DNA of 64,000 nucleotides. It comes from Choristoneura fumiferana. Lineage: Eukaryota > Arthropoda > Insecta > Lepidoptera > Tortricidae. Where the stretch lies: contig NC_133485.1 in NCBI RefSeq assembly GCF_025370935.1, positions 4,113,107 through 4,177,106 of the forward strand, read 5' to 3'. Under the pieces are notes generated by a model, which was not told the origin of the DNA, searched no databases, and was given only the letters and a program-made list of their open reading frames with translations. Positions 1-11,705 of this stretch are shown here, in pieces (position 1 is the first letter of the stretch; every line of letters starts with the position of its first letter). The translations under genes were made by a program, and so were the position numbers.

Positions 1-249
1 ACGCGCCACGCTCTGCTCGCGCGACTGCCCGACGAAACTAACACCGGCGCACAACTACCCGCATTTTTATCGCCATTTTTATTGTCAATGTCTAATGTAG
101 GGTAGCACACAACACTAACAACATCGCTCTGTAAAGGCACGTTCACACCAACCGATGACGCAGCACGAGTATTTAATACTGTTTTCCAACTCGGGGGACC
201 GACCAACCGCAATCCCGGTTAAAATTAGGATGACGACTAATCTCAATGC

Positions 250-329
250 TTCACGCACTTTCCGCGGAATGAAAACTTGCGAGAGAAAAGTTCTAGATAG
301 AAAGTTCTCGAGAGGAATGCTCTAGTAAA
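250..329 (+). repeat. ~15 bp periodic segment around aaagttctagatag
   Basis: Successive units of 15, 15, 14 and 15 bases start at 271, 286, 301 and 315, preceded by a similar 15-mer at 256. Words of the same style (gaatgctgcctaga, aatgctcgctaaa, cgctagaatgctc) recur at 630, 765 and 820, so this may be one old element interrupted by the MITE at 651-764. Confidence 0.45.
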
Positions 330-650
330 AAAATCTTGTCAAAAATTTTATTATTCACGATGATGTCGGACGGATGCTCGGCAAAAACCTCTAAGCAAAT
401 TCATAATTAATTTATTGCATTTCATGTTGTAGGTACATAAGGTCTTACATTAATTAACAATTCCAAGAACATGAACCCTGCTTAGGGCACAGCAATCTTA
501 TAAATATTTACTGTAGAGTACAATTAATTAATTACTAGAATAGTTTTAAGACTTAACATTATCAAGCTTAATTAACAGCATGTCAAACACAGAATAAAAA
601 AAAAAAAAAAATACTGTCGTTTCGCTTGAATGCTGCCTAGAACGCTTGTG

Positions 651-764
651 AAGGTGATTTTCCACTGGCGAGGCGAGACGAGAATTGAAATTTGTATGGC
701 GGCGCCCTTACAAATTTCAATTCTCGTCTCGCCTCGTCACGCCTCGCCGGTGAAAAGTCACCTT
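651..764. mobile_element. Foldback MITE, 114 bp
   Basis: Arms aaggtgattttccactggcg and its inverse end at 764, and continue inward through gaggcgagacgagaattga to a ~12-base centre at about 690-710. One arm has a 10-base duplication (gcctcgtcac). Nearly a perfect hairpin. Confidence 0.78.
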
Positions 765-1360
765 AATGCTCGCTAAAATGCTCCTGTTTATTTTATGAGC
801 TTTTAAGTGTAATGTAACATTCGCTAGAATGCTCATTATAAGTGAACGCGCAAGTTTTATCAGCACCTTTAAATTCAGACTGGCAAGCAAAAAGGTAGAT
901 AAAATTTTTATTGTAACAAAATGTAGGTAGAGCTGGGTCACTCACATTCGCACTTATACGCGAGTCAACTTAAAAAACGTCATGTAACAACATTTTCAAA
1001 AAATATAATTTGGCGTTTTATGTCATCAAAGCGCACGAAACTTGCAACTTTTAAGTGAAATTGTTTTGGCAACAAGTATCTCTCAAGTACGTTTACAGCC
1101 AAAACCTTTTAATACTGATAGGTAATTACAAGATACAAACAAAAACATAAAAGAAAAGGAACTTGAACCATTGCTCAATTATTATGAAGTGATATACTTA
1201 CGAAGGTAGGTAGTAGTATCAATAATGATTATTATACTACAAATTATTGAGTTAATTATTGTTTGCTTATACTCCTTATTGTACAAAAAGGAAAAACAAA
1301 AAGGTAAAAAATATTAATAAATAAATTGATTGTAGTAATGTAATTAATTAGCAATAGTGG

Positions 1361-1785
1361 AGGCTCTGCGCTCGAAGTTGTTGACGACTATGTATACCTG
1401 GAACAAACGGTCCAGTTAGGTAGGTTCAACTTCGAGAAAGAGATCACTCGTCGAATCCGACTCGGCTGGGTAGTGTTCGGGAAGCATCGCAGTGTCTTTT
1501 CGTCCACATTACCGCAGTTTTTGAAGTCAAAAGTCTTTGACCAGTGTGTGTTGCCAGTGATGACATACGGATCTGAGAAGTGGGCACTGACGATGGGCCT
1601 CATGAGGAAGCTCAATGGAGAGGTCTATGCTCGGGATTTCTCTGCGGGATAGAATCAGAAATGATGATATCCGCAGTAGAACTAAGGTTACCGACATAGC
1701 CCGAAGAATTACGAAACTGAAGTGGCAGTGGGCGAGGTACATTGCTCGCAGGACTGATGGCCGACCCGGTAGGGAGACGAGCGAC
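1361..1785 (+). mobile_element. RTE-type LINE, reverse transcriptase C-terminal remnant
   Basis: The plus strand reads VVDDYVYLEQTVQL, then VLPVMTYGSEKWAL, then MERSMLGISLRDRIRNDDI and KLKWQWARYIARRTDGRPGR. These are typical of the C-terminal part of RTE-like endonuclease/reverse transcriptases. A frameshift near 1612 breaks it. The catalytic region is missing (5' truncation). Confidence 0.78.
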
Positions 1786-2506
1786 ATAATACACATTTTC
1801 ATCCAAATCTATGCACACGTTTACGCGTAATTAAACCACAAACAAACCAATAGATTTACTAACTTAGCGATCTCTTACTATTAGCAAATCTACTGTGTAA
1901 AAAGTTAAAAATGCATTTGAACTGAATACATATTGTTTCATCTATTAATATTAACTAATGGCCGTTAACGCCACAACCAGTTAACACCATTTTTTTAATA
2001 TACCTCTTTGAAATTCCTGGAGGGGTATTTCCCAACCGGTTGTAGATTTTTTCGACATTCATAAGTACTTATTATAGCCTAAATTGAAAAAGATATTTTA
2101 ACTTGAACTTTCCCGTGTATAATATTACTTGGATTTCAAATGCCTCTTTTATTCCAACATGAACAAGCAGCTTCACTCCCTAGATGAGCAAAAGGAAACA
2201 GCACACCTACACCTACGTATAGGTACAGTCAGACCCCGCTAAGTGTTTTGTCCGCTTGCTTGCATTATTGATGTACAGCGGGCCGGTTCCCAATACCCAC
2301 TATCTGCGCTGAGTATACTTGTGTTGCTGAGTGTACATTTTAGGTAAAGAAAAGTTTAATTCTGATTCGAGAGGGTATTTTTAGTCGTAGGTATCCTAGG
2401 AACTTATTAAATAATAATGCTTAGCTGTGTGTCAGTCTGTCACAGGTCTATATCTTTTGAATCAAATCGTGTATTTACTTTCTTTCTTTTTACTATTATA
2501 AGATTA

Positions 2507-2668
2507 CTAGCTGTTGCCCGCGACTCCGTCCACGTGGAATCCGTTTATCGCTATCCCATGGAAACTATGCAATTTCCGGGATAAAAACTATCCTATGTCC
2601 TTCCCTTCTTAGACGTGAAAAGGTAACAAACAAACAGACTTACAAACTTTCACATAATATTAGTGGGA
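2507..2668 (-). mobile_element. Lep1-like mini-Helitron
   Basis: In minus orientation it begins TCCCACTAATATTATG after an A and ends GGGCAACAGCTAG before a T. The body carries the familiar ccgggataaaaactatcct segment. About 160 bases, non-coding. Confidence 0.75.
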
Positions 2669-2693
2669 TCTTCTTATTAGTAGGGTCTAAGGA

Positions 2694-2803
2694 CGTCTTG
2701 TAGGCTTTTTTAAATCTCGATTTAAAGCTTAAACTGACAGTTTTTTATGGCTCTGACAGGACTTAAGACCACATAAACCTAGATTAAAAAGCCTGCAAGT
2801 TCC
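2694..2803. mobile_element. Degenerate foldback repeat
   Basis: cttgtaggcttttttaaatc and inverse gattaaaaagcctgcaag about 90 bases apart. Confidence 0.5.
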
Positions 2804-3104
2804 CCTTATTGTTTTAAGTTGTAATTGCCGAGTGCCGAGTTTTGGCAAGTTTTTTTTTCTTTCTTTCTTTAATTGGAAACGTTATACTTTTAATGACAAA
2901 ATAGTACATTTTAACATAATATTAATAAGTAAGTATATTAATTTCGCTTTGCCTATTTAAGTGGACCTGCCATTTAGGTGATGGTCACCGTTTTAAGTTA
3001 AGTACCTACCTACTGCTTACCTATTTGCACACGTAACTTATTATACGATAGCCATAAAAGCGATGTGAGTGTGTTTTTTTTTGTATGTTACGCTTTCATG
3101 AGTT

Positions 3105-3235
3105 CATTGAGAATGGACGTCCGCCATGTAACGCCTGATTCAATAAATTAAAAAATTAAAACCTACTACGGACCTCTAATAGCGGAACTTTGAGTATGGA
3201 CCTCCGCAAAGTAACGCCTGTGACAATAAATTTAA
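3105..3235 (+). repeat. Two copies of the ggacctccgcaaagtaacgcc segment
   Basis: atggacgtccgccatgtaac (3113) and tatggacctccgcaaagtaa (3195), each followed by cgcct...caataaatt, are the side segment of the 39859 family without its inverted repeats. Another lone copy is at 46558-46605. Confidence 0.55.
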
Positions 3236-4344
3236 AAAACTTAAATCTGACAAACTCTGACAGCGCGCTGCAAAATCTAACACCAACTCATTGGGCCTCA
3301 AAGCCACATCCACCCAATTGCTTGCATACAACGGAGTGCAACTCGCAATTCAATTTGAATCAGCGACGGGGTGGAGGTGTGGGGTAGAAGGAGGGGGCGA
3401 CGGGACCTACGACGCGAGGCTGATGGCTAAACCGTGTTCGATTTGCACCTGAATAGTTTGCCGGCGTGAGAGGTTGCTCTACTTAACGAATTCCAATAAT
3501 CACTCGAATAATCGGTAATTTTCTAAGTTTTTAGTCCGTATTTTCGGTCGAGTGATTTCTGCTGCATTTGGTTTTATATAAAAGTTCAGTTTGTGCTACA
3601 CGGCGTCTCAAAATAAGTTGTACACATTGTATGACACTATTGTATGAAAATACGCGACTCAACTCAAAAAATGACGCTTGTCTGGCTTCACCCTTACACA
3701 ATTTAGGTAGTGTGCTTATATATGACTTTACCTGTGAAACCCATTATATATCTTAAAAAATCGGCCAAGTGTGATTGGGACTCCCGCACTTAGTGTTAGG
3801 CACATAGACCTCTGAATAAACTGACCCAAATGGCAGTTTGGACTGTAAAATTAGGTTGGTTGTAACAGGTAAAACGAGGTAATTTATTTTGGTTTCAGAT
3901 TTTGCAAGTCAATAGTTTAGTTTGTAGGGACGAGGGCGACGACACTTGACTCACTACAAAATTTATCATTTTAAAGCTTAACAAATTTGAAAAAACGAAT
4001 CCCTGTAAACCTACAATATTTTTACAAACTTATCTAACAATAAGTTAAGGTCAGTTTAACCAAAAAAGGTCTTCCCCATTTTTTCCAGGGGATGTATATT
4101 TAAAAAAAAAATTGTCTTATAACTTTGTCATCGCAGCTAATATTATTATTCATGCAAAACTACAGCTTTCTTGTAATCATCTTAAGCCGCAAACGGATAA
4201 ACAGACAGACAACACGGATGGACATGGCGAAAATATAACGATTTCAAAAGCAGCTAAACCGATTTTAATGAAATATATAGCCAAGAGCCACCGCAAAGAA
4301 ACTCACTTTCTCATAAAATAACCTTATTGAAATCCTTCCATCTG

Positions 4345-4425
4345 TTTGAGGGATACGATGCCACAGACAGACAGACTGAAACTGGCGTCAAACTGATACC
4401 TAACACCCCTCACTTTGCGTAGGCC
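4345..4425 (-). repeat. Inverted fragment of the cgacgcaaaaagagg repeat
   Basis: acgatgccacagacagacag, tgatacctaacacccctcac, tttgcgtaggccg. Confidence 0.5.
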
Positions 4426-4759
4426 GTTAAAAATGTGGATTGTTCATAAACAAATCTTCACTTCAAAAATGGTATATATATGTGGGATTGTTTGAAGGAA
4501 AACAAACTTTATAAACGAGAAGTAAAAAAGTTTATTAAAAATTAAACTACTGAATACGTCAAATAGCAAATAAAACAGAAAGCACATGCAGCAAATAGGC
4601 TGACCCGATCGTAACTCAACTTAAATCCCTTACACTCACTCGCTCGTCTCATTCACTCCACAATAAGTCTTCAGTCATTCGGTCGCTCGTTTACATCAAA
4701 TCATTCAAACAGTAATCCACCCTCATTCCCACATATATATGTATGTATGTAAATATATA

Positions 4760-4850
4760 TGTACAAACTTAAACCCTAAAATTGGTAAGTGGCTCCGAAG
4801 CGGTAACGTTTCGTGTGCTCTGCCTACCCCATTTGGGAATAGTACTTAGT
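4760..4850 (+). repeat. Retroposon segment (cgaagcggtaacgttt)
   Basis: ggctccgaagcggtaacgtt then tgctctgcctaccccatttg, the same unit as 19375 and 24590 in opposite orientation. Confidence 0.55.
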
Positions 4851-5950
4851 AGGTAGAGCTACATCTCCGACACAGCCATGTCAGTGGTGCAACAAGACAG
4901 GCGGACCACAACCGTCGCCAATGTTCCGTCACCTCGACAGCCGCGCCACAAGTTTCCTTAACTCCTTAAGTTGCTAAGCGAACTGCAAAGAGTTTTTGAG
5001 ACTTGTTCTTACTTCGTCACTGCGTCTATCTCTTTCGTTGCGGGACAGTTGGCGGGAGATAGAGTTAAATTATAGACTACGGTTTCCACTTAGGTCACTT
5101 GGGGCTGGAACTTAATATGAATCTGACTTTGGACTTCTAGTTTAGTAACAGTTAAAACTTTACCATGGATAGGGCGAAAGATGTTGCAATGGATTTCAAT
5201 TTCAAACCTGAATCTATTATAAATAAAAGAGCTAATAGACGGGTGTAGGTACATATAATAATTTCCATATCAACCTAATTTTCACTTTGCATAAACGAAA
5301 TTGAGAACATAATGAATATAATGTCTAGGTAATTGCGTTACAAACAAACAGTACCTACAATTATCACATTGAATAGTATTTACCTACTTAATACGCACAG
5401 CATTAATACACATTTCAAGTAACAACATAAACTTACCTACCAACACAATTTAATTGTACATAATTGTGCGACCAAGTTGTAGTAAGTATAGATAATTTAG
5501 GGGCTTCGCTTCTTGATGAATTTTATTAACTAACCTAATCTAACCCAAGTATTCCTTAGCCTTCCATTTGATCTAATTACCCACATATAGTGATATATTG
5601 TACCCCATGTTCCTTATAATGAATGTTTGTAGTTATCCATTTTGATTATTGTACAAAATGACATTAGGTATTCCGTTTATAACAAACGCGAGTGTCTAAT
5701 CTGTTTCATAGTAACTAAGCATTATTTTGATCTGTGCTGTTGAGCCAGTAATGTAGCAAAGGCGGGACTTTGACAAATTAACGCTTCTTTCCCGGAATTC
5801 AGAGCAAGCAACGGCAAAACAAGCGGAAGCAAAATTTATTTTATAAGCATGTGCCGTTTCATAAAAACACACAACATTACTTTCGAAAGGTGAGCTAAAA
5901 ATAGAGCTAAAGATAGTTTGAACTTTTCACCTGTTTTTCTGGGAAAACCG

Positions 5951-6352
5951 CCTTCACACATTGCGATTTTTAAACGTTTTTGGGCCAATCAACTATTTTA
6001 CCGACACTTTGGGCGTCTCCAGCGTTACCAAAATTGTCTCTGGCGTTAACAAAAAATCGTACTTCCAACAAGATATTTCACGGTTTAATAGGTTGAACAT
6101 ACGTAGGATGGCACGTATTCATGTACATCATCTATTAAATTACAGAAAAAACATGTTTTCTTACAAAAATTTGCAATTGTTTGAAAAATGTCGCGGACAG
6201 ATTAGTGTCGGTAAAAAAGTTGATTGGCCCATTTCTTTCCATAGAGCAAGCATACAACGCGTGAGTGATATAATACCTACTTATCGCGTAGGTATTGTAT
6301 CGTTACAAACACGCCTCGACGATGCGTTTAAAAAACGTAGTGTGTAAAGGCC
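5951..6352. mobile_element. TIR element, ~400 bp (cacacattgcg ends)
   Basis: Left end ccttcacacattgcgatttt then taaacg; right end cgtttaaaaaacgtagtgtg then taaagg, inverted with some mismatches. A 128-codon open frame fills most of the interior but starts without ATG near the end repeat and has no recognisable domain. Confidence 0.6.
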
Positions 6353-6792
6353 CTTAGATACATATCTCTTTAATATTTTAGGTATGTAACTTTTCAGTTT
6401 CAACTACATAATTTGTATTGCATTTTCCATCAATACGAGAATCCCAACCAGCCTTGTGGGCATCCTGTCTATTTTTTTTTAGTTAATGAAGGTAGGTAGT
6501 AATACAGAAATGTACCTAGGTATTGCAATATTTTTGATGCAAAAACTGTCACAAAAAATAATAACTTAAATTTGGCGGTATTCTGGTTACTTTATTATTG
6601 GACTATATACAAGGCTAATTAAACTCAATACAAGAGTCAAAAATAATAAAAAATGTTACAGGTAAAGAATTTTTTTCAACAAGTTTTCTTACTGCTCATA
6701 CTTTCTGCTTTTTACTGTTTTTTAGGCTGTACTCGTACCTACCTACTTGCATTTTCATCACAAAAAAGTTAGTTTGATTAGGTAAGAAATAA

Positions 6793-7306
6793 TTTATTGA
6801 ATCAGGCGTCACTTTGCGGAGGTCCATATCAATGAACTATTAAAAGAATTTCTTTGCTCACCCCCGACCTTATGATAGCTAAGTTTATGCATTGCTTACA
6901 AATACAAATAAGTTATTTGTCAAACATAGGTCAAAATAGTTGGTACATTGATCATAGACTTGTATCACTATGCTGCGCCCAAGGGCATACAAATATAAAT
7001 GTCTTGTAGGTAGGCACATTCAGTCATGCAGTAAACTAAATAAAGTCTAAAAAGTTGCCAAACTATCACGCATATACTCCTCCATTGAATAGTAGGCCTT
7101 ACCGCCAAAAAGTTAAATAGTTGTTTTTTAAAATCGTTATTATCTTCGGTCATCAATATATTCTTCGGAAGTTTATTAAAGATCTTTGATGCCATGCCGA
7201 ATACGCTTTTAGCAAGTAATGCTGTTTTGTATGGTCTTTTGTTAATTTTACCTTTACCTTAGAGCTATCATAAGGTCGCGGGTGAGCAAATAAATTATTT
7301 TAGTTC
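6793..7306. mobile_element. TIR element with captured LINE fragment
   Basis: Inverted ends tgaactattaaaagaatttc (6833) and ttatttgctcacccgcgacc (inverse, about 7285), the same family as 39859-40097. On the left the family's extra segment (aatcaggcgtcactttgcgg, 6800) adjoins. The interior 6897-7255 is a reverse transcriptase C-terminus. Confidence 0.72.
6897..7255 (-). mobile_element. LINE C-terminal fragment captured inside a TIR element
   Basis: The minus strand reads FGMASKIFNKLPKNILMTED then DFKKQLFNFL, and after a frameshift GKAYYSMEEYMRDSLATF. The following 3' sequence matches the 3' UTR of 16110-16580 (tgggcgcagcatagtgatac, ctatgtttgacaaataa). It is bounded on both sides by the inverted repeats of 6793-7306. 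Confidence 0.7.
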
Positions 7307-7539
7307 CTAGGTTCTAATATCTGAATTACGAGAATACGACTTGCATGATTTAACTAGATACATACAAACGAAGTTAAATAAAATCTTGTAAAAATCAGAC
7401 AACAATAAATACCTATCCCTCAAAGCTTTCCCTTTAAAAGTACCCAGAAAAATAACCACACAATATTATTTCCCTCTCAAAAATCATTATACATTTATGG
7501 TTTCACAGGCAATTGTTTTAATCCGATACTGAGCGCGGC

Positions 7540-7680
7540 CCGATCCGGAATGAAATAATTTAGCTCCCTCGCCCCCCTACTGGATCCAAGATGGCCGCGG
7601 GGCGGGGCGAGGGTGGGGCGTGCCGCCTCATTTGAATTTCGAACCCGTTGCTTTTCGAACGTGTGCTCGAATTCGTAACG
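7540..7680. promoter_or_regulatory. GC-rich, CpG-rich single-copy island
   Basis: ctccctcgcccccctactgg, atccaagatggccgcggggc and ggggcgagggtggggcgtgc form a ~100-base GC-rich patch in AT-rich DNA. It holds GC boxes and an AAGATGGCC word (YY1/Pho-like). No start codon or frame with domain content follows on either strand. It could be an unannotated promoter or a regulatory element; function is inferred from composition only. Confidence 0.3.
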
Positions 7681-8689
7681 GGTTTTCGGCCAATTAATTT
7701 TGACATAACTTGGTTTCCGTTAATTGGTGGTGGTGTATGGCTTTATTGTTAGAGCTGGTGCTCTATGAGCGCTAATGTGGCGTTATCGAGGTTTAATTAA
7801 AGATACGAAGGGGTAGGGTTGTAATTAATACTTAGTTCACTTTTAGCTTCGTAACTGATGTATGAAAACATTGGTACATTAGTGTGATTGAAGCAAAAAA
7901 AATAGGGAACTACTGTAAGGTATTTAGTAGGTACGTACAATTATGTTTTATACTTAACACTGTTTGGCATTAAAAACACTTTAAATAGTTTAGTAAGAAA
8001 GTTAGCAAGTTAGATAAATCTCTTTTTAAACTGCTAGGGACAAACATTATTTTTCTAAAAATCAACCCTTATTGAATACCTATTCTATAATTCTATAAAG
8101 TAAAATGATGATGATGATTATTTTAAATAAACGTTAAAAGTATTATAGAAATGAACACGGAGTGTTTACTAATAATTAGCATCGAATTAAATTAAACACA
8201 TTGAGAAATTTCCATAGCTACACACAAACACTACTACACGCCGGTCAGAAAGTCCACAAAACACCCGGGCCCAAAACTCTTCATTACTCGACACCTCCCA
8301 GTTTTTCCCGGCTTTAATGCGTCCTAGCAAACAGTGTATTGTCAGAGAACTTTCACAATATTATGTAGAGTGGCGTAATACCGACACAAAGGCCTCCCTC
8401 CTCGGTAAATAGCGCTTTGTTCTGCGAAGCCAAATTTTGACAATCACTAGCTCACTCCCCGAGGGGGGCGGCAAAGATAAAGGCTGGGAGAAAGTGCGAA
8501 TTTATTTACTTATTTTGGGTATTTAAAAAAATTGTAAGGAAACATCCTCACTCTTAAATTGGTTTAAAATATTTATGATAGTGTTTTTTTTTGTTCTGAA
8601 ATACCAGATTTATTTATTTATTCACAACACAAGATACAATAATATGATAGGAAACAAAATTAATAAAAACAACATAAATATACCTGACT

Positions 8690-8895
8690 ATAAAAAGAAA
8701 TCACCATCTCAGAGGCCCTCCTGCGGCACAGACCCCAGCACACTGGCGGCATTACCTCTCTGTACAGTCAGAGAAATTCGCTGGGAGAGGTAAGCGCCAG
8801 CTCTGGGGTCTCCTGAGGTCTCTATCAGCCGTGACGACAAGGCTCCCATGAAGGCCTTCATGTCAGCCGACCAGGGACCCATAGTGTTTGTATTG
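8690..8895 (-). mobile_element. Non-LTR retrotransposon C-terminal fragment (GPW family)
   Basis: The minus strand encodes TMGPWSADMKAFMGALSSRL, then TSGDPRAGAYLSQRISLTVQ and RGNAASVLGSVPQE. Two further copies (59925-60125, 46764-46890) share the pattern GPWG...LSKRL...TGD.RAG..L.QRIS...QRGNAAS..G. This is the tail of an arthropod retrotransposon; the clade is uncertain. The rest of the element is absent. Confidence 0.7.
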
Positions 8896-9164
8896 GAGCG
8901 AATTTATGACACTACGATTTTACTATTACTAGATATCTTTATTCTAATCATAGCCAGATATCTTCTGTGTCTTTTTTTCCAAAATTTTCATTTTTCCATA
9001 CAAGTATTCAAGCATTTTCTGTCATACAAACAGTGTCCCGACCCTAATTATAAATGTAACAAAAACTAATAGCCATATATGTGTAGAAGTTTAAATGTAG
9101 ATGGGATATATTACAGCAATGTGTCCACTATGCTTAATGAGGCCCAATTATTATGTTTTTTTAA

Positions 9165-9402
9165 TCGTGGGACACTTGACACCAATTGACGTAGTCCTAA
9201 ACTAAGCAAAGCTTGTACCTACTATGGATAGGTACTAGGCAACAAATACGTACTTAAATACGGTACATTATTAGACATCCAAGAACCGAGAACAAACATT
9301 CGTATTATTCATACAAATATCTGCCTCGGCCGGGAATCAAACCCGGGATCTCAAGCTTCGTAGTCAGTTTCCCTAACCACTTGGCCATCCAGTCGTCAAT
9401 AC
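9165..9402 (-). mobile_element. tRNA-derived SINE (family 1)
   Basis: On the minus strand a tRNA-like head carries box A-like TGGCCAAGTGGTTAGGG and box B-like GGTTTGATTCCCGG, followed by a body with catacaaatatctgcctcgg (plus-strand reading) and ending near gacaccaattgacgtagtcc. A forward copy is at 25469-25735. It is not a functional tRNA: the body continues and the stems are imperfect. Confidence 0.75.
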
Positions 9403-9464
9403 CGGTTTATACTATGCGATATTCTTTCGAAATGTTTTCCTTCACAATGTGTATCGAATATGTG

Positions 9465-9469
<5 letters not shown>

Positions 9470-9495
<26 letters not shown>
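9470..9495 (+). repeat. (TC)n microsatellite
   Basis: About 13 uninterrupted TC units, then ttttctctata. Confidence 0.9.
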
Positions 9496-9499
<4 letters not shown>

Positions 9500-9544
9500 C
9501 TCTATAAATAGATAGAGTTTTAATTTTGTCCTACCATAAACCCA

Positions 9545-9760
9545 CACAGATACCTACACAGATGGCCCTTGAGGCCAAAACGTTTTCGAATGGAGACCGC
9601 GGTTCGAGGGACGAGTTGGACTGGATGGATTCACAGTGGATCCAGGCTGCTTCTAGCCAAAGCAACTCGAAGTCTATGGGGGAGGTTTGTCACAGTGGAC
9701 GTCCTACGGCTGATGTGATGAGAAATACATTAAAAAAAATGTCTGTCACATCGGCATTCT
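9545..9760 (+). mobile_element. RTE-type LINE 3' fragment
   Basis: SNGDRGSRDELDWMDSQWIQ then AASSQSNSKSMGEVC parallels the 3' end at 27160-27320 in diverged form. It follows a (TC)n tract. No catalytic part. Confidence 0.6.
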
Positions 9761-10882
9761 CACGGCTACTTAATCTATGCCCCGTATCTGTGTGCGTCCC
9801 CTCGGGGGAGTGAACGCCAGTCCAATGTTGACAATTGATGGATTCCGTGTCTTCAACAGCCAGATTAATGTGCTAGCGACAAAGCGATGATGCGGCGTCA
9901 AGCGGACAATGCCGTAATGTGGGGTCTTAAGGAGCTGTTAAAGCGAGGTCATTGCCTTCTTTGTGCGGTTTGATTTATAGGTACTTCAGCTTCAGGCTTT
10001 TTTGTTTTTGTGTCCGAAGCCAGAGATTACAGGCTGAGGAGCTATTTCACGATTTTTTTGTTTATTCTAACAAAATAGCGCTACATAGGTATATTGTTAT
10101 AAAACAGGGGTGGCCAACTTGATTAGACCAAAGATCTACTGTTTACTGACGAAACCCTGTGCGATCTACCAATTAAATACTTCTTGAAATTTTAAATGAA
10201 ACAGCATAGTTCAGTATTTATATTTTTTGCCTTGCCACGATCGACTGGACTAGGTACTACTTACATAATAGTCGCGCGCGTTCGACCGGTTGGCCACCCC
10301 CGTCATTAAATATACCTATCAGAGATTGTTGAAAAGGCCTTTAGCTGAAGTTCTAAATTGTAACATTATCAATATATATTTTATTACAAAGCATAATTTA
10401 TTAGCACAGGTATCTACTATTCTGGAGCAAGTCAAGACTCAAGTCTCATGCGGTAGGATTTTGTAGCTCTTATGAAAAATAAATATATGTATTATAAAAA
10501 AAAACTTTGGAACATAGTACAATATGATCCAGGATAAATTGAAACTCCATAGGGTCAGCTGACCCGCTGAAAATAATTTTGATGGCAATAAATATCTAAG
10601 TACCAATATAAATATCTAAGTATCAAGTTTATGTATGTAATTTTGGTTTAGCTGCCTAATTTTTAATTTACCCATTTTTGTTAAAATTTAGTGATTTAAT
10701 CAAATCAATTGTTTGTACCCCGAATCAGGTTTCCACGTGACAAGCTTAGCCTAGTGTGGAACCAACGGAAACCCTTCTTGTAATTTGTTTTTGCTTTTAA
10801 TAAACCATTTTGATTTTGATTTCGATGAAATTTGGTATGTAGGGGTTTAGGGGATGAAGTTTTAGCCCGAGCAAAGCCCTGG

Positions 10883-11021
10883 TACAGTCAAGTGTAAAAA
10901 TATATATTTATTCAAAGTTTAAAAAATAAACACCACAGACTGATTCCGACGCAATAAGGCCGTAGTGACATATTTTTGAGTGGTTCGAATAGATACCTAC
11001 TTATTTTTGCACTTGACTGTA
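10883..11021. mobile_element. MITE, 139 bp (tacagtcaagtg ends)
   Basis: tacagtcaagtgtaaaaata at the left, and the inverse tatttttgcacttgactgta at the right. A related right end occurs at 59100-59122. Confidence 0.72.
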
Positions 11022-11619
11022 CTACAACTTTAAACAATATTTCGCACACAAGTTTCGAGCTCTAATCAAGGTTCAGGGACAAACTCCTTAAGATATTCAG
11101 TGGTCAAAATGTCAAAACAAACCGTTGAATCCCACAAAATATCTCGCATGGCAAACAAGCCAACATTACGGCGTGCTTATTACTTATTTATACGCTATAT
11201 GCTGCAAGTATGGTGTCCAGGCATCCCCCGGCACATTATTGACTCGTCCAATAAACGTGATGTCCACGCGCCTTTTGTCAGCTATGACTGGGTTAGCGAG
11301 GAGACAAACTTTTTATTATCGTTTATCAGAAACACCGATCTGCGCACCAAAAACCACGTTGCAGATGTGGGCGCCAAGAACGCTAAGCTTAGGTAGGTAC
11401 TTAAGTGGCACTGAACCGTTCATGTCTCCCGCCATACACCCATAACGATGGGCCAAAATTGCTACTCATTGGGATTCCGTTGGATGGTCATCGAAACAGA
11501 GGCAGACCAAAGAAGAGATCATTTATATATGGCTGACATGAATGTCGTTGCAATGGAGCAGCGAGCATTCAAAATAGAGGTAGTTGAAAACTATAAGTAG
11601 GTACCTATTATTTTTATGC

Positions 11620-11705
11620 CTTCATCATCATCATCATCATGTCAGCCGAAAGACGTCCACTGCTGGACATAGGCCTCCCCCAAGGCTCTCCACTCAGACC
11701 GGCCT
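11620..11705 (-). mobile_element. LINE tail fragment
   Basis: (ATC)n then catgtcagccgaaagacgtc, actgctggacataggcctcc: the reverse of an RTE-like 3' end with its TGATGA tail. Confidence 0.55.

Larger units (their letters stand above)
1..2500. other. Non-genic block, 0-2.5 kb
   Basis: Apart from the periodic segment, the MITE at 651 and the RTE remnant at 1361, the block is AT-rich with no gene. At 590-612 is a poly(A) tract. Nothing recognisable in 331-585, 880-1330 or 1800-2500. Confidence 0.7.
2804..5950. other. Non-genic block, 2.8-5.9 kb
   Basis: 3300-3430 is a GC-rich patch (gacggggtggaggtgtgggg and gacgggacctacgacgcgag) of unknown role. 3757-3920 begins aaaaaatcggccaagtgtga, a repeat start also seen in weaker form near 32725. 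4740-4762 is (AT/ATGT)-rich. No credible coding region in 3430-4340 or 4850-5950. Confidence 0.65.

Noticed and set aside
5964..6347. 128-codon open frame
   Set aside because: No ATG start at its beginning, no domain, and it lies wholly inside an inverted-repeat element.
9326..9402. tRNA-like sequence with A and B boxes
   Set aside because: It continues into a SINE body that is repeated at 25469-25735; stems are imperfect, so it is a SINE head rather than a tRNA gene.
11109..11396. 96-codon ATG frame
   Set aside because: A second frame is equally open over the same stretch and neither shows a domain; no splice or conservation evidence available.
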